A DNA stretch of 64,000 bases from Glycomyces arizonensis DSM 44726 (lineage in GTDB: Bacteria; Actinomycetota; Actinomycetes; Mycobacteriales; Micromonosporaceae). Of the stretch, positions 55,804 through 64,000 are shown piece after piece. The first letter of the stretch is position 1. Each line of letters opens with the position of its first letter. The notes beneath the pieces were generated by a model. That model had not been told where the DNA came from. It did not search any database and worked only from the letters and a program-made list of their open reading frames with translations. A program made the position numbers and the translations under genes. Where the stretch lies: the NCBI RefSeq assembly GCF_000482705.1, contig NZ_AXWO01000021.1:11376-75375 (forward strand). Direction: 5' to 3'.

Positions 55804-56502
55804 CTATGTCGGAGCAGCGGCATCGACGTCGAGCCTGCGGCGCAGGATCGGCGGATTCAAGAGCGCCGCGTCGCCGCGGCGGTACAGCTTGGCCGGTCGG
55901 CCGGGCTCGCCCTCGGTCGATCGCCCGGTGGGCTCGACGAAGCCCGGTGCGGAAGTGGCCTTGCGGTGGAAGTTCCGCGGGTCCGGCGCCTCGCCCCAGA
56001 CCGCCTCGTAGACCGTTCGCAGGGCGGCGATGGTGAACTCGGGCGGGCAGAAGGCGGTGGCCAGCGGCGTGTACTCCAACTTGGAGCGGGCGCGCTCGAC
56101 ACCGTCGGCGAGGATGCGGTCGTGGTCGAAGGCGAGGCTCTGGCGCCCGACCGGCTGCCACGCGGCCGCCGCCGCGTCCGTTCCGGCCATCGGAGCGGGA
56201 AGGTCGGGGAGCAGCGCCAGGTAGGCGACGGTGACCACGCGGCCGCGCGGGTCGCGCGCGGGTGCGCCGTAGCTGGCGAGCTGCTCCAGGTGCCCGCCCG
56301 GCTCGGCCAGGCCGGTCTCCTCGGCGAGTTCGCGCCGCGCTGCGGCGGCGAGGTCCTCGTCGGCGTGGACGAACCCGCCCGGCAGTGCCCACTGGCCGAG
56401 GTAGGGCTCGCAGCCGCGCCGCACCAGCAGCACGTGCAACCCGCCTTCGCGCACGGTGAGGACGACGAGGTCGACCGTGACGGCGAACACTGGATAACTC
56501 AT
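55804..56502 (-). CDS. NrtR-like Nudix-domain transcriptional regulator
   Basis: 232 aa from the ATG at 56502 (AAGGTGG upstream); a GTG 9 nt earlier is also possible. N-terminal Nudix domain with a complete box GGFVHADEDLAAAARRELAEETGL and a C-terminal winged-helix (LATAFCPPEFTIAALRTVYEAVWG...PRNFHRKATSAPGFV) typical of NrtR, which senses ADP-ribose and represses NAD-metabolism genes. The Nudix box appears intact, so residual hydrolase activity is possible. It diverges from an SPFH/NAD-kinase-like pair with a perfect inverted repeat between them. Confidence 0.88.
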   Translation of the reverse strand: MSYPVFAVTVDLVVLTVREGGLHVLLVRRGCEPYLGQWALPGGFVHADEDLAAAARRELAEETGLAEPGGHLEQLASYGAPARDPRGRVVTVAYLALLPDLPAPMAGTDAAAAAWQPVGRQSLAFDHDRILADGVERARSKLEYTPLATAFCPPEFTIAALRTVYEAVWGEAPDPRNFHRKATSAPGFVEPTGRSTEGEPGRPAKLYRRGDAALLNPPILRRRLDVDAAAPT

Positions 56503-56513
56503 TATCACCACCT

Positions 56514-56544
56514 TGACGATAATCTATCACGACTGTTATCGTCA
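56514..56544. promoter_or_regulatory. Likely NrtR operator
   Basis: TGACGATAA and TTATCGTCA are perfect 9-bp arms 13 nt apart in the short gap between divergent genes; further TGACGA and ATTATC half-sites flank it. Position fits autoregulation and control of the SPFH/NAD-kinase-like operon. Confidence 0.65.
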
Positions 56545-56570
56545 TAGTGACGAGAATGGAGGCCCACCCC

Positions 56571-57572
56571 ATGGCCGATGTCAAGAGACTGCTGTTCCTG
56601 CGCCACCTGCGCGGCACCCCGACCGTCTGGGTTCGGTTCAAGAAGCGGGGCCGGCTCCGCAAGGAGGGAACCGACCAGTCGTTCTGGTACCGCCCGCTGA
56701 CGGCAGTGCTCTCCGAGGTGCCGGTCGACGACCGGGAACTGCCCCTGCTGTTCCACGCGCGCACGGCGGACTTCGCCGACGTCACCGTCCAGGCCACGGT
56801 GACCTACCGGATCGCCGACCCGGCGCTGGCCGCCACCCGGCTGGACTTCTCGGTCGATCCCTACGACGGCCGGGCCCGCGCCCGACCGCTCGACCAGGTC
56901 GCGACCCTCCTCACCGAACTGGCCCAGCAGCCCGCCCTCGACCTGCTGGTCCACCTGCCGCTGGCGGACGCGCTCACCGTCGCCATCACCGAGGTCCGCC
57001 AGGCCGTCGCCGAGGCGCTCGCCGACGACGCCCGGCTCGGCGACATCGGGGTCGCCGTGGTCAGCGCCCGCGTCGTGGCCATCCGGCCCGAACCCGAACT
57101 CGAGCGGTCGCTCCAGACTCCCACCCGGGAAGCCGTGCAGCAGGACGCGGACAAGGCCACGTACGCGCGGCGCGCCCAGGCCGTGGAGCAGGAGCGGGCC
57201 ATCGCCGAGAACGAGCTGCAGAACAAGATCGAACTGGCCAGGCGCGAGCAGCAGCTGGTCGAACAGAAGGGCGCCAACGACCGGCGCAAGGCCGAGCTGT
57301 CCGCGGCCGCGGCCCTGGCCGCCGCCCAAGGCGAAGCGGAGAAGGAGCGCACGCTCGCGGCCGCCCAGGCCGACAAGGTGCGGGCGGTCGGCGTGGCCGA
57401 GGCCGAGGCCGAAGAGGCCCGCATGGCCGCCTACCGGGACCTGCCCCCCGCCGTGCTGCAATCGCTGGCGCTGCGCGAACTCGCGGGCCAGCTGCCCGAG
57501 ATCGGCCAGCTCACGATCACCCCGGACCTCCTCACCGGGACCCTCGCCCGACTCGCCGACGGCCCGCGATGA
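56571..57572 (+). CDS. SPFH/Band 7 domain protein with long coiled coil
   Basis: 333 aa from the ATG at 56571 with GGAGG 8 nt upstream; an in-frame GTG at 56547 lies in the operator. Residues about 20-195 are a Band 7/SPFH domain (WVRFKKRGRLRKEGTDQSFWYRPLTAVLSEVPVDDRE, VQATVTYRIADPALAATRL). Residues about 195-285 form an Ala/Glu/Arg-rich coiled coil (VEQERAIAENELQNKIELARREQQ). No membrane segment is visible, unlike flotillins or stomatins. Probably an oligomeric scaffold; overlaps the NAD-kinase-like gene by ATGA, so they likely work together. Confidence 0.86.
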   Translation: MADVKRLLFLRHLRGTPTVWVRFKKRGRLRKEGTDQSFWYRPLTAVLSEVPVDDRELPLLFHARTADFADVTVQATVTYRIADPALAATRLDFSVDPYDGRARARPLDQVATLLTELAQQPALDLLVHLPLADALTVAITEVRQAVAEALADDARLGDIGVAVVSARVVAIRPEPELERSLQTPTREAVQQDADKATYARRAQAVEQERAIAENELQNKIELARREQQLVEQKGANDRRKAELSAAAALAAAQGEAEKERTLAAAQADKVRAVGVAEAEAEEARMAAYRDLPPAVLQSLALRELAGQLPEIGQLTITPDLLTGTLARLADGPR

Positions 57573-58474
57573 GCGGCACCCTCGCCCCCAGAGTGGTCGT
57601 CGTCAGCCGCCGCAGCGAGCTGGACGAGCTGCTGGCCCGCCACGGCACCCGAGCCGCGGCCGACCACTTCCTGCGGCAGCGCGGCCGCGGCCTGGACGAG
57701 GTCACCGCCCGGCACGAGGCGCTCCAAGCGGCGATCACCGCGGTGGACGCGGCGGTCCCGGCCGACTGGCGCCGGGGCCGCGTGGACCGGGCGGACCTGC
57801 CTCGGTTCCCATTCGCACCGGAGGACCTGGTCGTCGCGGTCGGCCAGGACGGACTGGTGGCCAACCTCGCGAAATACCTGGACGGTCAGCCGGTGATCGG
57901 CGTGGATCCAGAGCCGGGACGCAATCCCGGCGTGCTCATCCGCTTCCGGGCGGACGCGGCCGCCGCCGTGCTCCGGGCGGCGGCCGGGAAGACGGCGGCG
58001 ATCCGGCGGCTCACCATGGTCGCCGCCCGCCTCGACGACGGCCAGGAGCTGACCGGCCTCAACGAGGTCTACGCGGGCCACGCCGCCCACCAGTCCGCCC
58101 GCTACCGGCTCGTCGGCGCGGACGGCCGCGGCGAGCGCCAGTCCTCGTCCGGCGTGGTGGTCGGAACGGGCACGGGAGCCACCGGCTGGAGCGCCTCCAT
58201 CGCGGCCGAACGCGGCCGCGGCGAGGCGCTGCCCGCGCCGGAGGAACCGTCCCTGTCCTGGTTCGTGCGGGAGGCGTGGCCGTCACCGGCGACCGGCACC
58301 TCGCTGACCGCGGGCACGCTGCGGGCGGGGGAGGAGCTGCGCCTGGTCTGCGAGAGCGAGCGGCTCGTCGTCTTCGCCGACGGCGTCGAGTCCGACCACC
58401 TCACCCTCACTTGGGGACAGCAGGTCGCGATCGGCCTGGCCGACCGCCACCTCCACCTGGTCGTCCCCGAATAG
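57569..58474 (+). CDS. NAD kinase-like protein
   Basis: 301 aa from the ATG overlapping the SPFH stop. ATP-NAD kinase fold: the usual GGDGT motif reads VGQDGLVA (G92-Q93-D94-G95), the NE/ND motif is kept in GLNEVYAG (N165, E166), and the Gly/Thr-rich loop is SSGVVVGTGTGATGW. The key Asp is retained but the first Gly and the Thr are changed, so it may phosphorylate a different substrate or only bind NAD. Control by an NrtR-like regulator supports a role in nicotinamide nucleotide metabolism. Confidence 0.82.
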   Translation: MSGTLAPRVVVVSRRSELDELLARHGTRAAADHFLRQRGRGLDEVTARHEALQAAITAVDAAVPADWRRGRVDRADLPRFPFAPEDLVVAVGQDGLVANLAKYLDGQPVIGVDPEPGRNPGVLIRFRADAAAAVLRAAAGKTAAIRRLTMVAARLDDGQELTGLNEVYAGHAAHQSARYRLVGADGRGERQSSSGVVVGTGTGATGWSASIAAERGRGEALPAPEEPSLSWFVREAWPSPATGTSLTAGTLRAGEELRLVCESERLVVFADGVESDHLTLTWGQQVAIGLADRHLHLVVPE

Positions 58475-58637
58475 GGCGGCGACCGGAGCCCCGCCGTCGT
58501 GCCCGACCTCGCTCGGCGTTCGCAATGGAGACGGACCTCGAGCGCGAGCAGGCTCGGTGCGGTGAAAACGGCGCCGGATCGGTCCGCCCGGCCATAGTCT
58601 GAGTCCGATTCATCCGCGCAGTCGACCAAGGGGGACC

Positions 58638-60497
58638 ATGGCTGCCGAACAGGAGCGAGCCGGAGGACCGGGCATGTCCGCGACGTCGTTGGACGGCCTG
58701 GACTTCACCGACAGGCAGGACTTCGACGACGCCGACCGCGGGTTCCAGGCCCGCCTCGAACCCGGCGCCGTCAAGAACGACAAGGGCGAGGTGGTCTGGG
58801 ACGGCGACGCGTTCGCCTTCCTGGAGGGCGAGGCGCCCGAGACCGTCGACCCGAGCCTGTGGCGGCAGTCCCAGCTGTGCGCCCGCCAGGGCCTCTACGA
58901 GGTCTGCGAAGGCGTCTACCAGGTCAGGGGCCTGGACCTGTCGAACATGACGATCATCGAGGGCGACACCGGCGTCATCGTGGTCGACCCGCTGGTCTCC
59001 TCGGAGACCGCCGCCGCGGCCCTCGGCCTCTACCAGAGCGCCAGGGGCGACCGGCAGGTCTCGGCCGTGGTCTACACCCACTCGCACATCGACCACTTCG
59101 GCGGCGTCCTCGGCGTGATCGACCCGGCGAGGAACCGGGTGCCGATCCTGGCCCCGGAGGGGTTCATGGAGCACGCGGTCGAGGAGAACGTCTACGCCGG
59201 TCCGGCCATGCTGCGCCGCGCCATGTACTACGCCGGTGCGGCCCTCGACACCGGCCCCGAGGGCATCGTCGGCATGGGCCTGGGCCTGACCACCTCCCAC
59301 GGCTCCTCGGCGATCGTCCCGCCCACGGTCGACATCGCGCGCACCGGCCAAGAGGAGACCATCGACGGGGTGCGCCTGGTGTTCCAGCTGACGCCGGGGA
59401 CCGAGGCGCCCTCGGAGATGAACTTCCACCTGCCGCAGCGCCGGGCGCTGTGCATGGCCGAGAACGCCACCCACAACATGCACAACATCCTCACCCTGCG
59501 CGGCGCGGTGGTGCGGGACGCGCGGGTGTGGTCGCGGTACCTCAACGAGGCGATCCTGATGTTCGCCGACGACTCGGACGTCCTGTTCGCCTCCCACCAC
59601 TGGCCGACCTGGGGCGCCGACCGGATCCGCTCGTACCTGGCGGTGCAGCGCGACCTGTACGCCTACATGCACGACCAGACCCTCAGGCTGCTCAACCGGG
59701 GATACACCGGGTCCGAGCTCGCCGAGCGGATCGAGATGCCGCCCGGCCTGGCCGAGGCGTGGAGCGCCCGCGGCTACTACGGTTCGCTCTCCCACAACAC
59801 CAAGGCGATCTACCAGCGGTACATGGGCTGGTTCGACGGGCACCCCTCCTCGCTGTGGGAGTACCCGCCCGAGCAGAGCGCCGCGCGCTACGCCAAGGCG
59901 TTCGGCGGCGCCGACGCCCTCACCGCGAAGGGCCGGGAGTTCCTGGAGGGCGGCGACGCCCGCTTCGCCGCCCAGCTGCTCAAGCACGCCGTGTTCGCCG
60001 AGCCGTCGAACGGCGAGGCGAAGGAGCTGCTGGCGAGCGCCTATGAGCGGCTCGGCCTCGCCGCCGAGAACGGCACGTGGCGCAACTACTACCTGATGGG
60101 CGCCAAGGAACTGCGCGGAGGCATCGAACCCACGGCCGTCTCCTCGGCGGGCATGGCCGCCGCGCTCACCGTCACCCAGGTCTTCGACTCGGTCGCCATC
60201 CGCGTCGACGGCCCGAAGGCCGCCTCGGAGCCGATGGTGGTCGACTGGGTCTTCACCGACATCGGCGAGCGCTACCGGACCGAGCTGTCGAACGGGGTGC
60301 TGATCCACTGGCACTCCACCGGAGACGAGGGCACCGAGCCCGACCTGACGCTCCGGCTGACCAAGGCCGAACTGCTCGGCCTGCTGGAAGGCGAGAACGC
60401 GGAGGCCATCGAGCACGACGGCGACCCGGCGGTCCTCGGCAGGCTCCTGGCCGTGCTCGACGAGCCCGACCTGAACTTCGCGATCGTCACGCCCTGA
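58638..60497 (+). CDS. Alkylsulfatase-like metallo-beta-lactamase-fold hydrolase (SdsA1 type)
   Basis: 619 aa with RBS AAGGGGG. The metallo-beta-lactamase domain has the zinc motif THSHIDHFGG (H148, H150, D152, H153), ENATHNMHNI and SHHWPTWG characteristic of SDS-hydrolase-type linear alkylsulfatases, followed by a helical dimerisation domain and a C-terminal SCP2-like domain (about 495-619). No signal peptide, unlike Pseudomonas SdsA1, so it would act on imported alkyl sulfates. Stands alone, not obviously in an operon. Confidence 0.92.
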   Translation: MAAEQERAGGPGMSATSLDGLDFTDRQDFDDADRGFQARLEPGAVKNDKGEVVWDGDAFAFLEGEAPETVDPSLWRQSQLCARQGLYEVCEGVYQVRGLDLSNMTIIEGDTGVIVVDPLVSSETAAAALGLYQSARGDRQVSAVVYTHSHIDHFGGVLGVIDPARNRVPILAPEGFMEHAVEENVYAGPAMLRRAMYYAGAALDTGPEGIVGMGLGLTTSHGSSAIVPPTVDIARTGQEETIDGVRLVFQLTPGTEAPSEMNFHLPQRRALCMAENATHNMHNILTLRGAVVRDARVWSRYLNEAILMFADDSDVLFASHHWPTWGADRIRSYLAVQRDLYAYMHDQTLRLLNRGYTGSELAERIEMPPGLAEAWSARGYYGSLSHNTKAIYQRYMGWFDGHPSSLWEYPPEQSAARYAKAFGGADALTAKGREFLEGGDARFAAQLLKHAVFAEPSNGEAKELLASAYERLGLAAENGTWRNYYLMGAKELRGGIEPTAVSSAGMAAALTVTQVFDSVAIRVDGPKAASEPMVVDWVFTDIGERYRTELSNGVLIHWHSTGDEGTEPDLTLRLTKAELLGLLEGENAEAIEHDGDPAVLGRLLAVLDEPDLNFAIVTP

Positions 60498-60642
60498 ACG
60501 GGGCGCAGGTGATCGGAGTGCTCGCGCTTCCGCCCAGCGCCACTGCACTCCGAGCCATGATTCCTCCAAGCGAACGGTGTGTCGCTTCGCATCCTCCCCG
60601 GGAAAGCGGCACCGCACGTCCGAATCGGAGCATTGCCGCGCG

Positions 60643-61572
60643 TCAGCCGGTGAGGCCGCCCGCGAGGAAGTCCAGGGACGCGTCGATCGCGGGCAGCCGC
60701 GGCAAATGGTTCAGGTGGCCGTGCGTCATGCCGGGGGCCAGGTGGGACTCGACCGGCACGCCGAGCTCGGTGAGCTGGCGTTCGAGCAGTTCACCGGAGG
60801 CCCGCAGGTCGTCGTATTCGGAGAGCAGGATCCGGGTGGGCGGGAGCCCGTCGAGCCGGGCCGCCCCCGGAAGCGCGTCGGGCGGCAGGTCGCTGATGCG
60901 GCCCACATAGCTCCTGACCATGTTCTCGATGCTCTCGGTGGGGAACCGCGCGGGGATGGCGGCCATCTCGGCGCTCACCTGCGGGTCCAGGGCCGGGTTC
61001 GGGTAGTGCGCGAACGGGTAGGCCAGCAGCAGCGCGTCCGCCGGGCGGGGACCGGTGTCCCTGGCTCGCAAGGCGGCCGCGAGGGCCAGCGCGCCCCCGG
61101 CGCTGGCGCCGCCGATCGCGATGGGCAGTCCGCGGGCGGTCTCCTCACCGCACAGCCACGTCCACGCCGCGTGGACGTCGTCGATCGGGACCGGGTGGCG
61201 GACGCCGTTTCGCGCGAGCCGGTAGTCCACGGAGACCGTGAACACGCCAGCGCGCCGGGCGATCTCCAGGCTGACGACGTGGGCCTCGGGCATGTCGAGG
61301 TCGCCGTGGACGAAGCCGCCGCCGTGCGCCCACAGCGCCGCGCCGCGGATCGGCCCCTCGGGCCGGTAGGCGCGCAGCGGGATCGGGCCGTGCGGGCCCG
61401 CGATCGCGGTGTCCTCCACCTGGACGCCGGTGGCGTCCCACGGCTCGTCGTGGCCCTGGTACTCGCGCAGGAACCGCTCGGCCAGCGCTTCGCGCTCCTC
61501 GTCGGTCCGTCCCGAGGCGCGAGCCCGGTCCATGCCGCGGTACATCTCAGTGAAGTATTCGTGGACCGGCAA
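60643..61572 (-). CDS. HSL-family alpha/beta hydrolase (esterase)
   Basis: 309 aa from a TTG start with a very strong AGGAGGAGG 6 nt upstream. HSL hallmarks: oxyanion motif HGGGFVHGD, nucleophile GGASAGGALA, acid SEYDDLRAS and His in GMTHGHLNHL. Cytoplasmic ester hydrolase acting on small acyl esters. Downstream of, and same strand as, a TetR gene, which may regulate it. Confidence 0.9.
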   Translation of the reverse strand: MPVHEYFTEMYRGMDRARASGRTDEEREALAERFLREYQGHDEPWDATGVQVEDTAIAGPHGPIPLRAYRPEGPIRGAALWAHGGGFVHGDLDMPEAHVVSLEIARRAGVFTVSVDYRLARNGVRHPVPIDDVHAAWTWLCGEETARGLPIAIGGASAGGALALAAALRARDTGPRPADALLLAYPFAHYPNPALDPQVSAEMAAIPARFPTESIENMVRSYVGRISDLPPDALPGAARLDGLPPTRILLSEYDDLRASGELLERQLTELGVPVESHLAPGMTHGHLNHLPRLPAIDASLDFLAGGLTG

Positions 61573-61683
61573 CGCTTCCTCCTCCTGGAGCGACGGGGGC
61601 GCCGCGTCCCCGGCGGGCGGCGCGACCGCCCCCAGTCTCCAGCAAGCGCTCTCAGGCCTGCGGGCGGGGGCGGCCCCGCCGAT

Positions 61684-62310
61684 CTACCCGGCCCCGATGC
61701 CCGCTTCGAGCTGGTCGAGCGCGCGTTCGCCCTCCGCCATGACGGCGGCCGCGATCTCGGCCACCGGCCGGTCGGCGATGGCGAGCCGGTGCACGATCCG
61801 CTGCATGGTCCGCGTGACGCCGATCATGGCGTTCGCGATCACCCACGCCTGGTCCGGCGTCACCGCCGGACCGCGCTCGGCCGCGACCAGCTCGGCGACG
61901 CTCTCGGTGCACCGGTCGAAGTCCCGGCGCACCCGCAGCCGCAGCGCCGCGCTGTCGGCGATCACCCGGGCGTGGCGGGCGATGGCCCGCACCGGCGCCT
62001 GGTCGGGCTGGGCGAGCGCGCCCCGGGTGTGGAGCGTGAACTCCCTGAACGCCCGGACGAGCGGCTGGTGCGCCGGGCGCGAGGCCAGGGCGTCGACGAG
62101 CGCCCTCTCGAAGTCCCCGCTGCCGCCGAGGACGAGGTCCTCCTTGGTCGGGAAGTAGTTGTAGACCGTCCCGGGGGAGACCTCGGCCGCGTGCGCCACG
62201 TCGACGATGCGGACGGCGTCGTAGCCGCGCTCGGTGAACAGGTCGAGGGCCGCGGCGACGATGCGCTCTCGCCGGGCCTGCTTCTGACGGTGGCGTAGGC
62301 CGGTGTCCAT
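61684..62310 (-). CDS. TetR-family transcriptional regulator
   Basis: 208 aa from the ATG at 62310. N-terminal HTH RRERIVAAALDLFTERGYDAVRIVDVAHAAEVSPGTVYNYFPTKEDLV is typical; the C-terminal ligand domain is TetR_C-like and unassigned. An inverted repeat 33 bp upstream is a likely autoregulatory site. Controls either the esterase gene downstream or the divergent rhodanese/SnoaL gene. Confidence 0.92.
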   Translation of the reverse strand: MDTGLRHRQKQARRERIVAAALDLFTERGYDAVRIVDVAHAAEVSPGTVYNYFPTKEDLVLGGSGDFERALVDALASRPAHQPLVRAFREFTLHTRGALAQPDQAPVRAIARHARVIADSAALRLRVRRDFDRCTESVAELVAAERGPAVTPDQAWVIANAMIGVTRTMQRIVHRLAIADRPVAEIAAAVMAEGERALDQLEAGIGAG

Positions 62311-62342
62311 GGCGTCGATTCTACAAAATCTTGCAGTGACTT

Positions 62343-62365
62343 CAAATATGGAGTTACTATATTTG
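62343..62365. promoter_or_regulatory. Palindromic operator between TetR and rhodanese/SnoaL genes
   Basis: CAAATAT and ATATTTG are perfect 7-bp arms with a 9-nt spacer in an AT-rich island. Position suits TetR autoregulation. Confidence 0.6.
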
Positions 62366-62504
62366 TTGCGCGCCCGCGGCCGACCGCGAGGCGGGGCCCC
62401 GAAATCGGGTTCCCCGCCGGGAATCGCGTCGGCGGCCGGGTGCCTCGCAGACACAAGCATTCCCGTCCGACCGATCAGATCGACGTCATAGAAAGGCCTT
62501 CGTC

Positions 62505-63239
62505 ATGGACACCATCAACCGAGCTGACCTGGCGGAAGCGATCGAGTCCGGCACCGTCGTGGTCGTCGACGCGCTGCCCGCCAGACCGTACGAGAACCGG
62601 CACCTTCCCGGCGCCCGCAACCTGACCATCGAGGAGCTCGCCGACGCGGACCGGGTGCTCCCGGACAAGGACGCCAGGATCGTCACCTACTCCACCGACG
62701 CCGCCTGCACCCGCGGCCCCGAACTGGCCGAGGCGCTCACCGCCGCCGGATACACCGGCGTCAGCAACTACGCCGAGGGGATCGCCGGATGGGCCGACGC
62801 GGGCATGCCCCTCGAATCCGGTGCCGCGAGCGCCGCCTCGGGTGACGAGGCCGCGGTCCAAGGCGCCGTCCGGCGCTGGGCCGAGATGGAACGCGCCCAG
62901 GACGCCGACGGCCTCGAAGAACTGCTGACGGAGTCTTTCACCGGCATCGGACCGGTCGGGTTCGTGCTGGACGGTCCGCAGTGGGCGGGGCGCCACCGCG
63001 ACGGCGGACTGGTCAACCACGAGCTCGACATCGCCGACGTCGACGTCGTCACCGAAGGCGACGTCGCGATCGCGCACGTCGTCGAGACACAGCGCGCCAC
63101 CGCGCGCGGCCACGAGAGCAACGGCTCCTTCCGGGTCGGCCTCGTTCTCGTCCGGCGCGACACCGGCTGGAAGATCGCCCGGATCCAGTTCTCCGGCCCC
63201 ATGATCCAGCCCGGGCAGGCGCCGCCGCAGCCCCGGTGA
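62505..63239 (+). CDS. Rhodanese-like domain fused to a SnoaL/NTF2-like domain
   Basis: 244 aa with GAAAGG upstream. Residues about 1-105 are rhodanese-like (VVVVDALPARPYENRHLPGARNL, VTYSTDAACTRGPELAEALTAAGYTGVSNYAEGIAGW). The usual catalytic Cys after the YC motif is Ser here (YSTDAAC), with a Cys five residues later, so sulfur transfer is doubtful. Residues about 115-235 resemble SnoaL-like ketosteroid-isomerase/NTF2 folds (WAEMERAQDADGLEELLTESFTGIGP, GWKIARIQF). Function unknown; divergent TetR regulation suggests a stress or substrate response. Confidence 0.82.
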   Translation: MDTINRADLAEAIESGTVVVVDALPARPYENRHLPGARNLTIEELADADRVLPDKDARIVTYSTDAACTRGPELAEALTAAGYTGVSNYAEGIAGWADAGMPLESGAASAASGDEAAVQGAVRRWAEMERAQDADGLEELLTESFTGIGPVGFVLDGPQWAGRHRDGGLVNHELDIADVDVVTEGDVAIAHVVETQRATARGHESNGSFRVGLVLVRRDTGWKIARIQFSGPMIQPGQAPPQPR

Positions 63240-63310
63240 CCTGACACCTCCGCAACGGACACCCGCCGCCGCGGCGGGGCCCTCCCGGCCCGCGCCGACA
63301 GGGCCCCGCC

Positions 63311-63425
63311 GCGCTCGTCGTGGAGGAGTCGACGATCAGGGCCCACGTCGAGCGCATCCTGACGAGACTCGGCCTGCGCGACCGCATCCATGCCGTCGTC
63401 CTCGCCTACCAGACCGGTGCGATCG
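63311..63425 (+). pseudogene. Remnant of a LuxR-family (NarL-type) response regulator HTH
   Basis: One frame encodes ALVVEESTIRAHVERILTRLGLRDRIHAVVLAYQTGAIEPS, in length and order the C-terminal half of a LuxR/NarL DNA-binding domain. There is no receiver domain, no start codon or RBS, and the normal stop is absent, the frame running on antisense to the next gene. This is a truncated gene end left by a deletion. Confidence 0.75.
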
Positions 63426-63456
63426 AACCCTCCCGCCGCCCCGTCGGCGGTGAGCC

Positions 63457-64000
63457 TCAGAGCCCGAACAGCTCGCTCACCCGGCGAACCGAGTCCTCCT
63501 CGGTCATGGCGGTGTCCACCTCGACGGCCGCCAGCCCCAGCCGCCGCGTCTCCCGCCGCGTGCGGTCGACGAAGAGCCGGTCCCGCTCGGCGATGTTCCG
63601 CCCCGCCCGCTCGGGATCGCCAGTGCGGTGGAGGAACCCGCTGCCGGGCGTGGCGCGGCCGTTGACGGCGTCCGAGCGGAACCGCTGCGTGGGCAGCAGC
63701 CACACGGCCCGGCTCGGGTCCGCCAGCAGGGGCCCGACCAGGGCTGGGAGGAGCCGGAACCCCTCGGCGATGACGCGCGTGCCCTCGGGCAGGGCGAGCA
63801 GGTCCTCGACGATGAGGCCGAAGCCCTCGCCGCGGAACCAGTGGAAGGTCTCGAACATGACCTCCGGCGAGCGGCGCACCCACCGCTCGTCCATGCTCAT
63901 GGCGATGAACTCGTGCAGGTACGGCGCCTGCTCGGGAGTGGTGCGACCGGCGTGGTCCGACATCACCGCGTCGGTGTCGTACAGATGCAGGCCGTGCTCG
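63457..64000 (-). CDS. P-loop kinase-like protein, 5' end beyond the window
   Basis: The frame is open to base 64000. The internal Met at 63966 is not the start, because the upstream codons HGLHLYDTDAVMSDHAGRT continue the fold. Visible: a DTD acidic motif after a presumably missing Walker A, WFRGEGFGLIVEDLLALPEG, RVIAEGFRLLPALVGPLL and an Arg-rich lid-like segment RDRLFVDRTRRETRRLGL, as in small-molecule or nucleotide kinase-like AAA/P-loop proteins. Substrate not recognisable. Confidence 0.7.
   Translation of the reverse strand, partial: EHGLHLYDTDAVMSDHAGRTTPEQAPYLHEFIAMSMDERWVRRSPEVMFETFHWFRGEGFGLIVEDLLALPEGTRVIAEGFRLLPALVGPLLADPSRAVWLLPTQRFRSDAVNGRATPGSGFLHRTGDPERAGRNIAERDRLFVDRTRRETRRLGLAAVEVDTAMTEEDSVRRVSELFGL

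Overview
The window is very GC-rich, dense and almost free of mobile DNA. Its LacI, ROK, GntR, CebR-like and TetR regulation, lipoprotein solute binders, Tat/Sec-exported hydrolases with ricin-type (CBM13), CBM2 and F5/8C modules, and two sugar ABC importers without their own ATPase all point to a saprophytic, probably soil- or plant-associated mycelial actinomycete. Species cannot be set from the sequence alone.

Layout. (1) 1-11.2 kb: a fucoside or fucose-like polymer locus with a secreted GH95 enzyme (cut by the left edge), a FadR-type GntR regulator, a three-gene sugar ABC importer, an enolase-superfamily sugar-acid dehydratase and a GH141-like beta-helix enzyme with a CBM13 tail. An alpha/beta hydrolase follows. 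(2) 11.2-25.7 kb: a LacI-controlled galactoside/mannoside region. It has a secreted clan GH-A enzyme divergent from a permease-permease-binding protein-LacI-GH36 alpha-galactosidase unit, then a ROK regulator with a GH38 alpha-mannosidase, and a CBM2-linked sugar dehydrogenase-like protein. (3) 26.2-44.2 kb: the standout block. A peptide ABC importer, proline iminopeptidase, aminopeptidase P and a GH127 beta-L-arabinofuranosidase are in one overlapping operon. A GntR gene follows, then a complete trans-4-hydroxyproline route to 2-oxoglutarate (three-subunit D-hydroxyproline dehydrogenase, pyrroline-4-hydroxy-2-carboxylate deaminase, epimerase, 2-oxoglutarate-semialdehyde dehydrogenase). I read it as a utilisation locus for plant extensin-type arabinosylated hydroxyproline-rich glycopeptides.

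(4) 44.2-46.3 kb: MarR regulator and divergent MFS exporter. (5) 46.3-55.7 kb: secreted proteins, two of them behind CebR-like boxes. They include a CBM2 protein of unknown function, a DUF4360 protein, two zinc-protease-like proteins and a large frameshifted (alpha/alpha)6-barrel hydrolase with F5/8C domains. The last hydrolase and a protease gene diverge from mirrored copies of the same promoter, operator and leader ORF. (6) 55.8-58.5 kb: an NrtR-like Nudix regulator divergent from an SPFH protein and an NAD-kinase-like protein. (7) 58.6-64 kb: alkylsulfatase-like enzyme, HSL-type hydrolase, TetR regulator, a rhodanese/SnoaL fusion lacking the usual cysteine, a LuxR remnant and a P-loop-kinase-like gene cut by the right edge.

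No rRNA, tRNA, CRISPR array, insertion sequence or replication origin was seen.
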